Source: Gammaproteobacteria bacterium (lineage in GTDB: Bacteria; Pseudomonadota; Gammaproteobacteria; GRL18). Taken from it: a DNA stretch of 64,000 nt. Below are positions 8,733 to 18,391 of this stretch, piece after piece. The notes beneath the pieces are model-generated. The model was not told the origin of the DNA, did not search any database, and was given only the letters and a program-made list of their open reading frames with translations. The position numbers and the translations under genes were made by a program. The stretch lies in NCBI GenBank assembly GCA_016744995.1, contig JADGDG010000008.1, positions 1-64,000 on the forward strand, given 5' to 3'. Numbering within the stretch: the stretch's first letter is position 1; the number at the start of each line of letters is the position of its first letter.

Positions 8733-9551
8733 TTATTCCCCTGTATGTACTTCTGTATCAGGATGATTGCCCCACTCTGACCATGAACCGGCATAAGCTT
8801 TGATGTTTTTAAAACCGGCAATTTTTAACATGTAATAGGAAAAAGAAGAGCGATGATGGCTGTGACAATAGGCCACGATGGTCTTGTCTTTATTAAAGCC
8901 TTTATCCATCAGCACTTGTTGTATTTCTTTAATGGGGCGCAGGCAAAGATTATTATTCCGATCCATTGCATCTGTCCATTCATAGTGGATTGCACCGGGG
9001 ATATGCCCGCCTCTGAGAGCAAAAGCCTTGGTTCCCTGAAATTCTGCTGCAGAGCGTGAGTCTAACAATTGAATCTGTTCATTATTCAGATTATCCTGAA
9101 TATAACTCAGGCTGACCAGAACAGAGGCATCTTTATTTATTTTAAACTGTGCAGACGTTGGCTGCTCTGCGATTTTAGACAGTGGAAAACCATTGTTTGC
9201 CCAGGAAAAAATCCCGCCATTGAGCAATGACAGATTTTTATGACCCAATAGTTCCAGAGTCCACATAAAACGACAGGCATTGCCCCCACCCTCATCATCA
9301 TAAACGATGACATGAATATGCTCAGCAATCCCCAGAGAAGAGAACAATTCAATCAGGCGATCATCATCGGGCACCAGGCCTACGATGGGCTTTTCAACTT
9401 TAACTATATTTGAATAATCGCAATGGACAGCACCCGGAATATGATTAGTATCGTATGTTTGTTTTTTACACAGATCAACAATGAGCAGATTTTCATCATT
9501 AAGATGTTTTTCAAGCTCTGTTGCCTCAATTAACAAGGGGTAACGGGACAT
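8733..9551 (-). CDS. Two-domain rhodanese sulfurtransferase
   Basis: 272 residues with two rhodanese domains (about 8-125 and 150-265). The N-terminal domain is the inactive copy. The C-terminal domain has the catalytic Cys in VAYCHSHHRSS and ends with the typical GSWSEWG motif. The active loop CHSHHRSS differs from the CRKGVTA loop of classical thiosulfate sulfurtransferase and from the CGSGVTA loop of mercaptopyruvate sulfurtransferase, so the donor cannot be assigned. No signal peptide is present, so it is cytoplasmic. It probably transfers sulfane sulfur to thiol acceptors. Confidence 0.9.
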   Translation of the reverse strand: MSRYPLLIEATELEKHLNDENLLIVDLCKKQTYDTNHIPGAVHCDYSNIVKVEKPIVGLVPDDDRLIELFSSLGIAEHIHVIVYDDEGGGNACRFMWTLELLGHKNLSLLNGGIFSWANNGFPLSKIAEQPTSAQFKINKDASVLVSLSYIQDNLNNEQIQLLDSRSAAEFQGTKAFALRGGHIPGAIHYEWTDAMDRNNNLCLRPIKEIQQVLMDKGFNKDKTIVAYCHSHHRSSFSYYMLKIAGFKNIKAYAGSWSEWGNHPDTEVHTGE

Positions 9552-9652
9552 AATATCTCCAAAAGAAAAAAGGCTGGACAGTTACAAAAATCATTAAAAA
9601 TTACTTTCTATAGTTATAGAAAGAAGGCATTTGAGTATTTTAGGTGAATTGT

Positions 9653-9793
9653 GTGGAAAAAACACTTGTTTGTATCATTGATAATGATATGAATATGCAT
9701 AAATCAATGTTTGCACCACTTAGTAAAAAATATGAGTTCATAATATTTGAGAGCTATGATTGTGCAACAGGATGGAACAATAGGAATATTTAA
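9653..9793 (+). pseudogene. Possible response-regulator receiver fragment
   Basis: A 46-codon open stretch starting at GTG 9653 reads VEKTLVCIIDNDMNMHKSM and continues to a TAA at 9791. Its first 40 residues match the beta1-alpha1-beta2 pattern of a receiver domain (hydrophobic strand, acidic pair, helix, second strand), but the phosphorylated Asp and everything after it are missing. It abuts the 3' end of the convergent RND gene. It could be a relic or chance. Confidence 0.3.
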
Positions 9794-9794
9794 A

Positions 9795-12700
9795 TCAGGC
9801 TCTGAACCAGGCAGCATAAAGTGCAGGAAGGAACAAAAGTGTCAGCAGTGTAGCCACAATCAGACCACCCATAATTGACATGGCCATAGGACCCCAAAAG
9901 GTGTTGGCTGACAGAGGAACCATTGCCAAAACAGATGCTGCAGCTGTTAATACAATAGGACGCAGGCGTCTGACTGCAGCTTCAATAATTGCTGTTTTCA
10001 TTGTAGCCCCCTCTTCTTTGTCCCGTTCAATTTGATCCACCAGGATGACAGAATTTCTCATGATCATACCGAACAAAGCAATAACACCCAGATTTGCTAC
10101 AAAACCATATGGTGCATTAAATAACAATAACGCAGCACTAACACCAATGACCCCGAGAGGTGCCGTTAGAACCACGATAATTGCTCTCTGAAAGCTTTGC
10201 AATTGAATCATAAGCAAGGTGAAAACACTGACAATAACGATTGGCATAACGGCAATAATAGATTGTTCCCCCTTGGCACTTTCTTCAACCACGCCACCCA
10301 GCTCGACGTGATAACCCGCAGGCAATCTGTCACGGATGCTGTCCAGTTGTGAGTCTATCTGCAGACTGACACTAGCTGCCTGCACATGACCAACAACGTC
10401 CGATCTAACTGTAATGGTTGGCAGCAGATCGCGTCGCCAGATTAAACCTTCTTCTAACTCAAATGATAATGAAACAAGCTGGCTTAAAGGGATAAAAGTG
10501 CCATTATTTGTTGGCAGACGTATATCGCTGAGATTGCCTAGTTCAATACGTTCATTTTTCTCAGCTCTGGCCAGAACTTCAACCAGTCTGTTTTTATCTC
10601 TGAAATGAGTAATAGAATAACCACTCAAAACTGAATTAATGACAATGGCCAGCTCTTGTGAACTGATCCCTAAAACACGAGCCTTATCCTGATCTATGGT
10701 CAGCTTAACCACTTTTGATAATTCATTCCAATTGTAGTTAACATTGTCAGTATTAGAATGATCACGCATAATAACAGCGACTTCAGCAGCAATATTTCTC
10801 AATATATTACGATCATTGCCGGATACTCTGAATTGAACGGGATAACCGATTGGCGGCCCATTTTCCAGCCGTTTGATCCGGCCTCTAATATCGATAAGTC
10901 GCTCTTCAAACACTTTAGCCAGACGTTTTTTAACAATCTCACGGGCTTCATTATCCCGCGTCATAATAACAAACTGAGCCAGATTATTATGTCTTAATTC
11001 TTGATCCAGAGGTAAATAAAAACGCGGTGAACCATTGCCGATATAAGACACATAGTTAACAATATTTTCATCGTCTTCCAGTAGTGCTTCAAATCGTTTT
11101 GCATAGGATTCTGTTGCCTGAAAGGAGCTGCCATTCGGCAGCCAGAGATCAACAATCAATTCATTACGCTTTGAACTGGGGAAAAACTGGCTTTCAACAA
11201 AATTAAACGAATAAATTGATATTGAAAAGATGATCAAAGTAATCGTAATCACTGTCTTACGCCAGTTCACACACCATGTCACGACAGCACGAAAAAATCG
11301 GTAAAATCTTTTTTGATAAATATCTACAGATAAGTGCTTTGTTTTAGAACTCTTTGTTTCAAGAGAATGCGGCAATAATTGATAACCAATAAATGGTACA
11401 AACCAGACAGCAACGACCCAGGAGATCATTAAGGCCAGACCTACAACAATAAAGATTGATCCGGTATATTCACTAGCAGAAGATTTGGCCAGAAATACCG
11501 GCAAAAAACCGGCAACTGTAATAAGAGTTCCAGTCAACATAGGAAAGGCTGTATGGGTAAAAGCATAAACTACTGCTTTAAAACGGTCCATACCCTGTTC
11601 CATCTTTGATGACATCATTTCAACTGAAATCATGGCATCATCCACCAGCAAACCCAATGCAATAATCAATGCACCAAGAGAAATACGCTGTAAATCAATT
11701 CCCCACAGTTTCATACCAAGAAAGGTAATGGCTAAAACCATTGGAATGGATAAAGCAACCACCAGACCTGTGCGAAATCCCAGGCTCAAAAAACTGACCA
11801 GCAAAACAATAATGACGGCTTCTAATAAAACTGTGACAAATTCAGAAACTGATTTTTTCACCACTTCAGGCTGATCAGCCACTGTATGTATCTCTATACC
11901 TATAGGCAAATTAGCCTGTATTTCTGAAATAAGCTTATCAAGTGCTGCACCCACTTTTAAAATATCTCCTCCTTTTGCCATACTCAGGGCGAGGCCAATT
12001 ACTTCTTCGCCCTTAAAGTGCATTTTAAATTCAGGTGGATCAGTATAAGTACGATAGACAGTAGCAATATCACCTAGACGAAATAAGCGGCCATTTGAAC
12101 GAATGCCCACTTTACGAATTTCTTCAACTGATTCAAGGCGACTAACCCGAATATAAACCCGATCCGAATCCGTATTGATATCCCCTGCCGGGGTGAGATA
12201 ATTTTGCTGATTAAGAGTGTCAAATATCTGGGTGGGCTGCAGACCTAATTTTGATAATTTAACATTAGAAATCTCAATAAATATTTTTTCATCCTGAACA
12301 CCCAGTAGATCGGCTTTGGCCACATCCGCTATATTAAGCAGTTTCAGACGAGCATCATCAACATAATCACGTAATTGTGCATAGCTGAAGCCATCACCAC
12401 TAAAGGCATAGATGATCCCAAACGTATCACCAAATTCATCATTAGGAAAAGGCCCCTGCACACCATCAGGAAAAGTATGTCTGATATCATTTAATTTCTT
12501 TCTTACCTGATACCAGGATTCAGGTACTTGGTCAGCAGGCGTATAGTCTTTCAGATTAACAAAAACCATCGATTCACCGGGCTTTGAATAACTGCTTAAA
12601 TAATCAAGCCAGGGTGTTTCCTGCAGTTTTTTTTCAATTCGGTCAGTGATCTGTTGCTCAACTTCCAGTGCAGTTGCACCAGGCCAGAGTGTTTTTACCG

Positions 12701-12848
12701 CCATTAATTTAATAGTAAATTCAGGATCTTCTGCCTGTCCCAGATCACGGTAGGCAAGCACACCAAAAAAAACCAGAGTCAACATAAAATAAATGGTTAA
12801 TGAGCGATGACGAAGCCCCCACTCAGAGATATTGATCACTTTCACCAA
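9795..12848 (-). CDS. RND efflux permease (AcrB/HAE1 superfamily)
   Basis: 1017 residues with the RND layout: TM1 near residues 16-35, a large periplasmic loop, a six-helix bundle starting near 335, a second periplasmic loop, and a second bundle to the C terminus. TM4 carries the proton-relay aspartates in LGLLVDDAMISVE. It exports substrates from the periplasm or inner membrane outward using the proton gradient, together with the adaptor upstream (7-base overlap) and an outer-membrane channel that is not encoded here. The substrate is unknown. It is the last gene of the tetR-adaptor-pump operon. Confidence 0.93.
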   Translation of the reverse strand: MVKVINISEWGLRHRSLTIYFMLTLVFFGVLAYRDLGQAEDPEFTIKLMAVKTLWPGATALEVEQQITDRIEKKLQETPWLDYLSSYSKPGESMVFVNLKDYTPADQVPESWYQVRKKLNDIRHTFPDGVQGPFPNDEFGDTFGIIYAFSGDGFSYAQLRDYVDDARLKLLNIADVAKADLLGVQDEKIFIEISNVKLSKLGLQPTQIFDTLNQQNYLTPAGDINTDSDRVYIRVSRLESVEEIRKVGIRSNGRLFRLGDIATVYRTYTDPPEFKMHFKGEEVIGLALSMAKGGDILKVGAALDKLISEIQANLPIGIEIHTVADQPEVVKKSVSEFVTVLLEAVIIVLLVSFLSLGFRTGLVVALSIPMVLAITFLGMKLWGIDLQRISLGALIIALGLLVDDAMISVEMMSSKMEQGMDRFKAVVYAFTHTAFPMLTGTLITVAGFLPVFLAKSSASEYTGSIFIVVGLALMISWVVAVWFVPFIGYQLLPHSLETKSSKTKHLSVDIYQKRFYRFFRAVVTWCVNWRKTVITITLIIFSISIYSFNFVESQFFPSSKRNELIVDLWLPNGSSFQATESYAKRFEALLEDDENIVNYVSYIGNGSPRFYLPLDQELRHNNLAQFVIMTRDNEAREIVKKRLAKVFEERLIDIRGRIKRLENGPPIGYPVQFRVSGNDRNILRNIAAEVAVIMRDHSNTDNVNYNWNELSKVVKLTIDQDKARVLGISSQELAIVINSVLSGYSITHFRDKNRLVEVLARAEKNERIELGNLSDIRLPTNNGTFIPLSQLVSLSFELEEGLIWRRDLLPTITVRSDVVGHVQAASVSLQIDSQLDSIRDRLPAGYHVELGGVVEESAKGEQSIIAVMPIVIVSVFTLLMIQLQSFQRAIIVVLTAPLGVIGVSAALLLFNAPYGFVANLGVIALFGMIMRNSVILVDQIERDKEEGATMKTAIIEAAVRRLRPIVLTAAASVLAMVPLSANTFWGPMAMSIMGGLIVATLLTLLFLPALYAAWFRA

Positions 12849-13936
12849 CTGACCCCATCCTGAAGGCGAACCACTTGTTCTTCATATAATTTATGCACCC
12901 CTGCAACGACAACGATTTGTCCATTTTTTAAACCGGAGCGAATAAGAACTGAATTAAACTGATACTCCAATATATCAACAGCTTGCAAATTAACCTGGGA
13001 ATTTTGGGGTGAATAGAGCCATACGGCAGGCTGACTGTCTTTCTGGAAAATGGCCGTTAAAGGCAGTTCTGCCACCTTTTCATTTTTCTTCTGAATAATA
13101 ACTACTGTCGTAGTCATACCCAACTGTGCCTTTACAGCGGTATCAATAAAACTAATCTTAACGGTATAAGTCCGGGTCACCGGATCGGCACCAGGTGAAA
13201 TTTCACGAACTTTTCCAGTATAAAAATGTTTTGGATCAATCCATAAACTGATCTTCACTTCATCTGCATAACGCACCTCATCCAGGCGGCCTTCAGCAAC
13301 AGCAATAATCACTTCTTTCTCTTCAGGCAAGGCTAAATTAACAACAGTCTGGCCGGGAACAATCACTTGCCCTACTTCCATTTCTAATGAGGTAATGACT
13401 CCACCTTTATCCGCATAAAGAGACGTGTAATCTGATTGATTACGAGTGACCTCAAGATGTGCCTGAGCCTGGGTATATTTAGCCTTAGCAATATCCAGTG
13501 AATTGCTGAATCTGAGATGTTCTGCTGCACTGATCATATTGTCTTTATAGAGTTTTGTATAACGCCTCAAATCCAGTTGTGCTTTTCTCTTTTCCGCTTT
13601 AGCCGCCTCTAGTTCACCCTCAGCATGCATCAGCTGTAATTTTGAGTCTTCCGGATCCAGTCTGGCCAGTATTGCACCCGGCTTAACCACATCACCCACT
13701 TCAATGAATCGTTCAACAATTTTCCCACCAATACGAAACCCCAGGGCCATCTTATAGCGTGCTCTGATTTCTCCGGCATAGGTAGCCTGCTGCCAGTTGT
13801 CCTGTATTTTAACCTGTTGAGTGACTACTGGACGAATGCTCTTTTTTGTTTCTACTTGTTTATCACAGGCTGATAATAAACTTAAGGTTATTATGACCAT
13901 CAGGCTATTAATAAAAAGTGTTATTATTTTTTTCAT
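12842..13936 (-). CDS. RND periplasmic adaptor (membrane fusion lipoprotein)
   Basis: 364 residues. The N terminus is a lipoprotein signal peptide ending in the lipobox LSAC (Cys24), so it is probably anchored to a membrane by lipid. The mature part has the adaptor order: a lipoyl half-motif (GGKIVERFIEVGDVVKPG), an alpha hairpin (about 95-165), a second lipoyl half, and beta-barrel and membrane-proximal domains. It bridges the RND pump to an outer-membrane channel. It overlaps the upstream regulator by 4 bases and the downstream pump by 7, indicating tight co-translation. Confidence 0.93.
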   Translation of the reverse strand: MKKIITLFINSLMVIITLSLLSACDKQVETKKSIRPVVTQQVKIQDNWQQATYAGEIRARYKMALGFRIGGKIVERFIEVGDVVKPGAILARLDPEDSKLQLMHAEGELEAAKAEKRKAQLDLRRYTKLYKDNMISAAEHLRFSNSLDIAKAKYTQAQAHLEVTRNQSDYTSLYADKGGVITSLEMEVGQVIVPGQTVVNLALPEEKEVIIAVAEGRLDEVRYADEVKISLWIDPKHFYTGKVREISPGADPVTRTYTVKISFIDTAVKAQLGMTTTVVIIQKKNEKVAELPLTAIFQKDSQPAVWLYSPQNSQVNLQAVDILEYQFNSVLIRSGLKNGQIVVVAGVHKLYEEQVVRLQDGVSW

Positions 13937-14565
13937 AGCGTGTCTGATCTCAATAAACCATTCATTAGCAGATTAAAAACATGTTGTGCAATAAATTCAG
14001 CCTGATTATGTTGTTTTTTATAACCTTTCAGAAAATACCGGATCGGCGTTGTTTCCAGATGATAAAGTATCAGAGACAGAACAGATATTGCGTTCAAATG
14101 AGGATCACATTGCGGATCAATTTCCAACACCAACAGGCTCAGTGCATTAAACTGATCCTGAAAGACCTTTTCTGCCAGATATTGCATTCTCTGTTCATCA
14201 CCATCGAGCATTTCTCTTTGGATCAGACGTCGAAAAGGTTCATCTTCAGAGGCCAGCTCTGAAAACTTGTAAATATAATATTTCAGCTTGGTTTCAGCCG
14301 GTTCCTGTATTTGTAATATTTCTGTTAAAGCTATGGCTTTTGAGGAGAAAACTTCTTTGATCGAAGCTAAGTACAGGGTCTGTTTATTATCAAAATGGTA
14401 ATACAAAGAGGCTGGTTTTATGCCCACCGCAGCAGCAATATCCCGCACAGAAACATTGGCATAACCTGACTGGGCAAATAACTTGATTGAGATATCAATA
14501 ATCGTCTGTCTGGTGCTTTCTTTTACTGACTTGTCTTTTACCGAATTGTCTTTTACTGCATTCAC
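13933..14565 (-). CDS. TetR family repressor of the RND operon
   Basis: 210 residues from a GTG start with an AGGA ribosome-binding site. The TetR helix-turn-helix lies at about residues 20-65 (IKLFAQSGYANVSVRDIA, then KPASLYYHFDNK). The ligand-binding C-terminal part ends with a TetR_C-like region. An oddity is a threefold near-repeat at the N terminus, VKDNS-VKDKS-VKEST, encoded by a 15-base tandem repeat. It is the first gene of the operon and the palindrome just upstream is its likely operator, so it should repress itself and the pump until an inducer binds. Confidence 0.92.
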   Translation of the reverse strand: MNAVKDNSVKDKSVKESTRQTIIDISIKLFAQSGYANVSVRDIAAAVGIKPASLYYHFDNKQTLYLASIKEVFSSKAIALTEILQIQEPAETKLKYYIYKFSELASEDEPFRRLIQREMLDGDEQRMQYLAEKVFQDQFNALSLLVLEIDPQCDPHLNAISVLSLILYHLETTPIRYFLKGYKKQHNQAEFIAQHVFNLLMNGLLRSDTL

Positions 14566-14592
14566 CAGAAATTCCTGCTTAATTAAAACTAA

Positions 14593-14606
14593 CTAACATT
14601 CGTTAG
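14593..14606. promoter_or_regulatory. Palindromic TetR-type operator
   Basis: A perfect inverted repeat CTAAC-ATTC-GTTAG lies 28-41 bases upstream of the GTG of the tetR gene, in the expected promoter position. TetR repressors commonly bind such palindromes in their own promoter. The assignment is inferred from position and symmetry. Confidence 0.6.
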
Positions 14607-14679
14607 GTATCTTGGCAAGATTTATCCCTTTTGTCAATTTTAAACATTCAGCAAACAACTTTACAAAAATATATTCAGC

Positions 14680-16116
14680 TTATGAACCAAAATATTTTAA
14701 TAACACCCCAGCCGCCACTGCAGAGCCAATCACACCCGCCACATTAGGGCCCATTGCATGCATTAATAAAAAGTTATGAGGATTGGCTTCAAGACCAACT
14801 TTATTGGACACACGAGCAGCCATGGGTACCGCAGAAACACCAGCAGAGCCGATAAGTGGATTAATATCTTCTTTGGTAAACTTGTGCATCAGTTTTGCCA
14901 TTAAAACACCACAGGCCGTGCCGATGGAAAAAGCAATCACACCAAGCAGTAAAATTTTTAAGGTATCAATTTGTAAAAATTGCCCGGCCTGAAGCTTTGA
15001 ACCAACAGCAAGACCGAGAAAGATGGTCACCATATTAATCAAAGCATTTTGGGTGGTCTGACTCAGTCTTTCCACCACACCGCTTTCGCGCATCAGAGTA
15101 CCAAAGCAGAACATACCCAGCAATGGTGTGGCTTCTGGTAATACCAGACCGACTAATAGAAGCAGTAACACAGGAAATATAATTTTTTCGGTCTGGGAGA
15201 CATGACGCAACTGTGTCATAGTCCGTTTACGCTCCTCTTCTGTGGTCAGCAATCTCATAATTGGGGGTTGTATCATAGGAACCAGAGCCATATAGGAATA
15301 GGCTGCTACGGCAATAGCACCCAATAAATGAGGAGCGAGCTTGGTAGTGACATAAATTGCTGTCGGCCCGTCTGCACCACCGATAATGGCAATGGCAGCG
15401 GCTTCACCACCGGAAAATCCCAAAGCAATAGCGCCCAGCAGAGTGGTAAAAATACCAACTTGCGCCGCCGCACCCAGTAACAGGGTTTTAGGGTTTGCCA
15501 GCAGAGGACCAAAGTCTGTCATGGCACCCACTCCCATAAAAATCAATAGAGGAAAAACCCCGGTCATGAGTCCAACAGAATAGAATAAATACAAAATACC
15601 ATCAGAAAAACTATTCTTACGGGCAATTTCGCTGAGTTCAAATGCTTTTTTTACATCATTTTCTTTCACTGAATAAAAAGCTTCCTTACACAGTGCTCCC
15701 TGTTCGCAAAGATTAAGCGCATCACCCAGCACATGTCTGATATCTTGTGCTAGTCCTGCAGTTTTTGGATTGATGCTGTTTTGAGTTGCTTCAGACAGTG
15801 TCGAAAAATTAACCGTCTCTGCTGACACTCCGTTTAAACCCTGCTTTTTCACAGACTGTTCAACATATTGCTCAACCACAGCTTGCTCATAGGTCATCGC
15901 TTTATAGAATGCCTGAAATGCAGCAGACTCGGATAAACCCGCAACGGGAATATTGGATAAAATTGCCCCAAAACCGATAGGTACAAGCAATAGAGGTTCA
16001 AATTTTTTCTTAATGGCCAGAAAAAGTAATATCAGGCCAATGACTATCATAAAGGCCTGGCCCAGAGAAATATTATAAAGTCCAGAGCCTTCCCAAAGAC
16101 GAATTAAATTATCCAT
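14680..16116 (-). CDS. oadB: Oxaloacetate decarboxylase Na+ pump, beta subunit
   Basis: 478 residues with many membrane segments. Signature segments are [40 protein letters not shown] (with the Asp implicated in Na+ transport) and [15 protein letters not shown]. This subunit decarboxylates carboxybiotin and drives Na+ out of the cell. It is longer than the usual roughly 375-435 residues because of an extra soluble stretch at about residues 70-165 after the first membrane segments. Its ATG follows the oadA stop codon directly, with no intergenic base. It forms an operon with oadA and oadG. Confidence 0.95.
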   Translation of the reverse strand: MDNLIRLWEGSGLYNISLGQAFMIVIGLILLFLAIKKKFEPLLLVPIGFGAILSNIPVAGLSESAAFQAFYKAMTYEQAVVEQYVEQSVKKQGLNGVSAETVNFSTLSEATQNSINPKTAGLAQDIRHVLGDALNLCEQGALCKEAFYSVKENDVKKAFELSEIARKNSFSDGILYLFYSVGLMTGVFPLLIFMGVGAMTDFGPLLANPKTLLLGAAAQVGIFTTLLGAIALGFSGGEAAAIAIIGGADGPTAIYVTTKLAPHLLGAIAVAAYSYMALVPMIQPPIMRLLTTEEERKRTMTQLRHVSQTEKIIFPVLLLLLVGLVLPEATPLLGMFCFGTLMRESGVVERLSQTTQNALINMVTIFLGLAVGSKLQAGQFLQIDTLKILLLGVIAFSIGTACGVLMAKLMHKFTKEDINPLIGSAGVSAVPMAARVSNKVGLEANPHNFLLMHAMGPNVAGVIGSAVAAGVLLKYFGS

Positions 16117-17925
16117 TTATTGATATACCATTTTAAGCAAAAAATCACCTACGTTGACTGTATCACCTTCTTTGACACAGAGTTCAGTAATTGTCCCTGA
16201 ACAACAGGCACGAATTTCCGTTTCCATTTTCATCGCCTCAAGGATAATAATCACATCACCTTCAGCCACTTTCTGTCCCTTAGAAACCGGTATTTTAAAG
16301 ATCTGACCACTTAAAGGGGCGGGAACCGGCTCCTCTGTCGAGATAACTGCCGAAGAGGCCGTCGCAGCAGAAGGTTCAGCTTCAGAGTTTGCCGCTGATA
16401 TCGGCCCTTTTATAATATCACCACCCTCATCAACCTGAACCACATAGGATTGGCCTGCAATAGTAACGGTATAGATATTTTGTTCTGACTTTACTTTTTG
16501 CTCAGTCTGTGAGGCAGGTTCTATATCATCAATAGAGGGAACAGGCTCAAAAGCAGCAGGATTATCTCTGTTTTCAAAAAATTTCATCGCCACCATTGGA
16601 AATAATGCATAGCTGAGTACGTCATCAATCACATTCTCAGCCAGTTTAATTTCATTTTTAGCCGCAATTTCTATTAATGTTTGAGTCAGTTTTTTCATTT
16701 CTGGCTCAATATTATCGGCCGGACGACAGGTAATTGCCTCTGCTCCATCAAGGATCCGAGCCTGTAGCTCTTTATTGAATTCAGCAGGTGCCGCTCCATA
16801 CTCACCCTTAAGTATCCCACTTGTTTCTTTAGTAATGGTTTTATATCGCTCATCTGAGAGAACATTGAGCACCGCCTGAGTACCCACAATTTGAGAAGTA
16901 GGTGTCACCAATGGAATATAGCCCAGATCCTGACGTACTCGTGGGATTTCTTCAAGCACCTGATCCAGTTTATCACTGGCATTTTGTTGTTTTAGCTGAT
17001 TTTCCATATTGGTCAGCATGCCGCCCGGTACCTGGACAACAAGAATGCGAGAATCAATGCCTTTTAAATCCCCTTCAAACTTGCCGTATTTCTTACGGAC
17101 AACTCTTAAATCAGCAGCAATATCTTCCAGTTGTCTGATATCCAACCCAGTTTCACAAGGTCGGCCTTCCAACATTGCCACAACAGACTCTGTTGCTGTA
17201 TGACCATAGGTAGCACTCATTGATGAAATAGAAGTATCTACATTATCAATACCTGCTTCAATTGCTTTAAGCAAAGTGGCCGTTGAAAGCCCAGTAGTGG
17301 CATGGCTATGCAAATGAATTGGGACTTCAAGTTCCTGTTTTAAAAGTGCAACCAGTTCGTAGGCATCATAGGGTTTAAGCAGACCAGCCATATCTTTGAT
17401 ACAAATAGAGTGTGCCCCCATCTCCTGTAGTTGCCGCCCAAGATTGAGCCAGTTTTCAAGAGTATGAACCGGGCTGGTGGTATAAGAGATGGCACCCTGA
17501 GCATGTTTGCCATTATCAATAACTGCTTTAATTGCTGTTGCAAAGTTTCTTGGGTCATTCATGGCATCAAAAACACGAAACACATCAATACCATTAACGG
17601 CAGCACGCTCAACAAATTTTTTCACCACATCATCGGCATAATGACGATAGCCGAGAATATTTTGCCCCCGAAACAACATCTGCAAAGGTGTATCCGGCAT
17701 CACTTCTTTGATCTTTCTGATCCTTTCCCAGGGATCTTCTCCGAGAAAACGAAGGCAACTATCAAAGGTCGCACCACCCCATGCTTCAACAGACCAATAA
17801 CCCACTTTATCCAGTTTGTCAGCAACCGGCAGCAGATCATCAATACGCATCCGGGTTGCAAGTAACGACTGATGCCCATCACGAAGAACAACATCGGTTA
17901 TGCCAAGTTTCTTTTTATTACTCAT
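16117..17925 (-). CDS. oadA: Oxaloacetate decarboxylase, biotin-carrying alpha subunit
   Basis: 602 residues. The N-terminal carboxyltransferase TIM barrel begins with [18 protein letters not shown] and has the metal-binding HLHSHATTG motif. A conserved PYC_OADA domain follows, then an Ala/Pro/Ser-rich linker (about 510-530). The C-terminal biotinyl domain has Lys566 in the EAMKMETE motif as the biotinylation site. It moves the carboxyl group from oxaloacetate to biotin, giving pyruvate. It sits in the cytoplasm, bound to the OadB/OadG membrane part. Length is normal. Confidence 0.97.
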   Translation of the reverse strand: MSNKKKLGITDVVLRDGHQSLLATRMRIDDLLPVADKLDKVGYWSVEAWGGATFDSCLRFLGEDPWERIRKIKEVMPDTPLQMLFRGQNILGYRHYADDVVKKFVERAAVNGIDVFRVFDAMNDPRNFATAIKAVIDNGKHAQGAISYTTSPVHTLENWLNLGRQLQEMGAHSICIKDMAGLLKPYDAYELVALLKQELEVPIHLHSHATTGLSTATLLKAIEAGIDNVDTSISSMSATYGHTATESVVAMLEGRPCETGLDIRQLEDIAADLRVVRKKYGKFEGDLKGIDSRILVVQVPGGMLTNMENQLKQQNASDKLDQVLEEIPRVRQDLGYIPLVTPTSQIVGTQAVLNVLSDERYKTITKETSGILKGEYGAAPAEFNKELQARILDGAEAITCRPADNIEPEMKKLTQTLIEIAAKNEIKLAENVIDDVLSYALFPMVAMKFFENRDNPAAFEPVPSIDDIEPASQTEQKVKSEQNIYTVTIAGQSYVVQVDEGGDIIKGPISAANSEAEPSAATASSAVISTEEPVPAPLSGQIFKIPVSKGQKVAEGDVIIILEAMKMETEIRACCSGTITELCVKEGDTVNVGDFLLKMVYQ

Positions 17926-17936
17926 AAGTGATCGTT

Positions 17937-18182
17937 CTATACCTTTTTGCTGATGTTTGCTCGATGCTGTTGTATAGCATTGCTGATAATACCTGTGAGT
18001 AACTCATCTGAAATTGTATCTGTTTTCTTATTAATGGACGTCTTTACAGGTGCTGAGGCAATAATTTTCTTTTCATAGGAACTGATTAATTTAGACATGA
18101 GGCCGGTTATAAAAATAAGCAGGACGAGAAAGCTGAAAACCGTTCCCATGCCCATTAAAGCCAGCTCTAATCCTAGTTGCAT
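17937..18182 (-). CDS. oadG: Oxaloacetate decarboxylase gamma subunit
   Basis: 81 residues with one membrane helix (about residues 8-32; [19 protein letters not shown]) and a short cytoplasmic tail. This is the normal layout of OadG, which holds the alpha and beta subunits together and carries a metal site near its C terminus. It is the first gene of oadGAB and is separated from oadA by 11 bases. Sequence conservation in this small family is low, so the assignment depends largely on the operon. Confidence 0.9.
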   Translation of the reverse strand: MQLGLELALMGMGTVFSFLVLLIFITGLMSKLISSYEKKIIASAPVKTSINKKTDTISDELLTGIISNAIQQHRANISKKV

Positions 18183-18270
18183 CGCAATTATTCCTGATGA
18201 TATTAAAATTTCTGTATTCTAAATGATATAGAGTTGAATGTCTTGTCTGACGAGATTAACTGCCGGGAGC

Positions 18271-18324
18271 ATGGACATCCCCCTACATTAGTCGTTATTG
18301 ACAAAAGATGGGCAAGGTGTCCAT
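18271..18324. repeat. Inverted repeat upstream of oadG
   Basis: ATGGACA at 18271-18277 and its complement TGTCCAT at 18318-18324 flank 40 bases in the gap between oadG and the large c-di-GMP protein gene. It could be a regulator site or a stem in the oad leader. No family is recognised. Confidence 0.25.
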
Positions 18325-18391
18325 CCTCCAGGAAAAAGTCTCTTCAGGTAAAATATATATAACCAGATCGACTGAATATAAGTCTGAAAGC

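Noticed and set aside
17431-17865. 144-codon frame antisense to oadA
   Set aside because: It lies wholly inside the well-conserved oadA gene on the opposite strand and has no recognisable motif.
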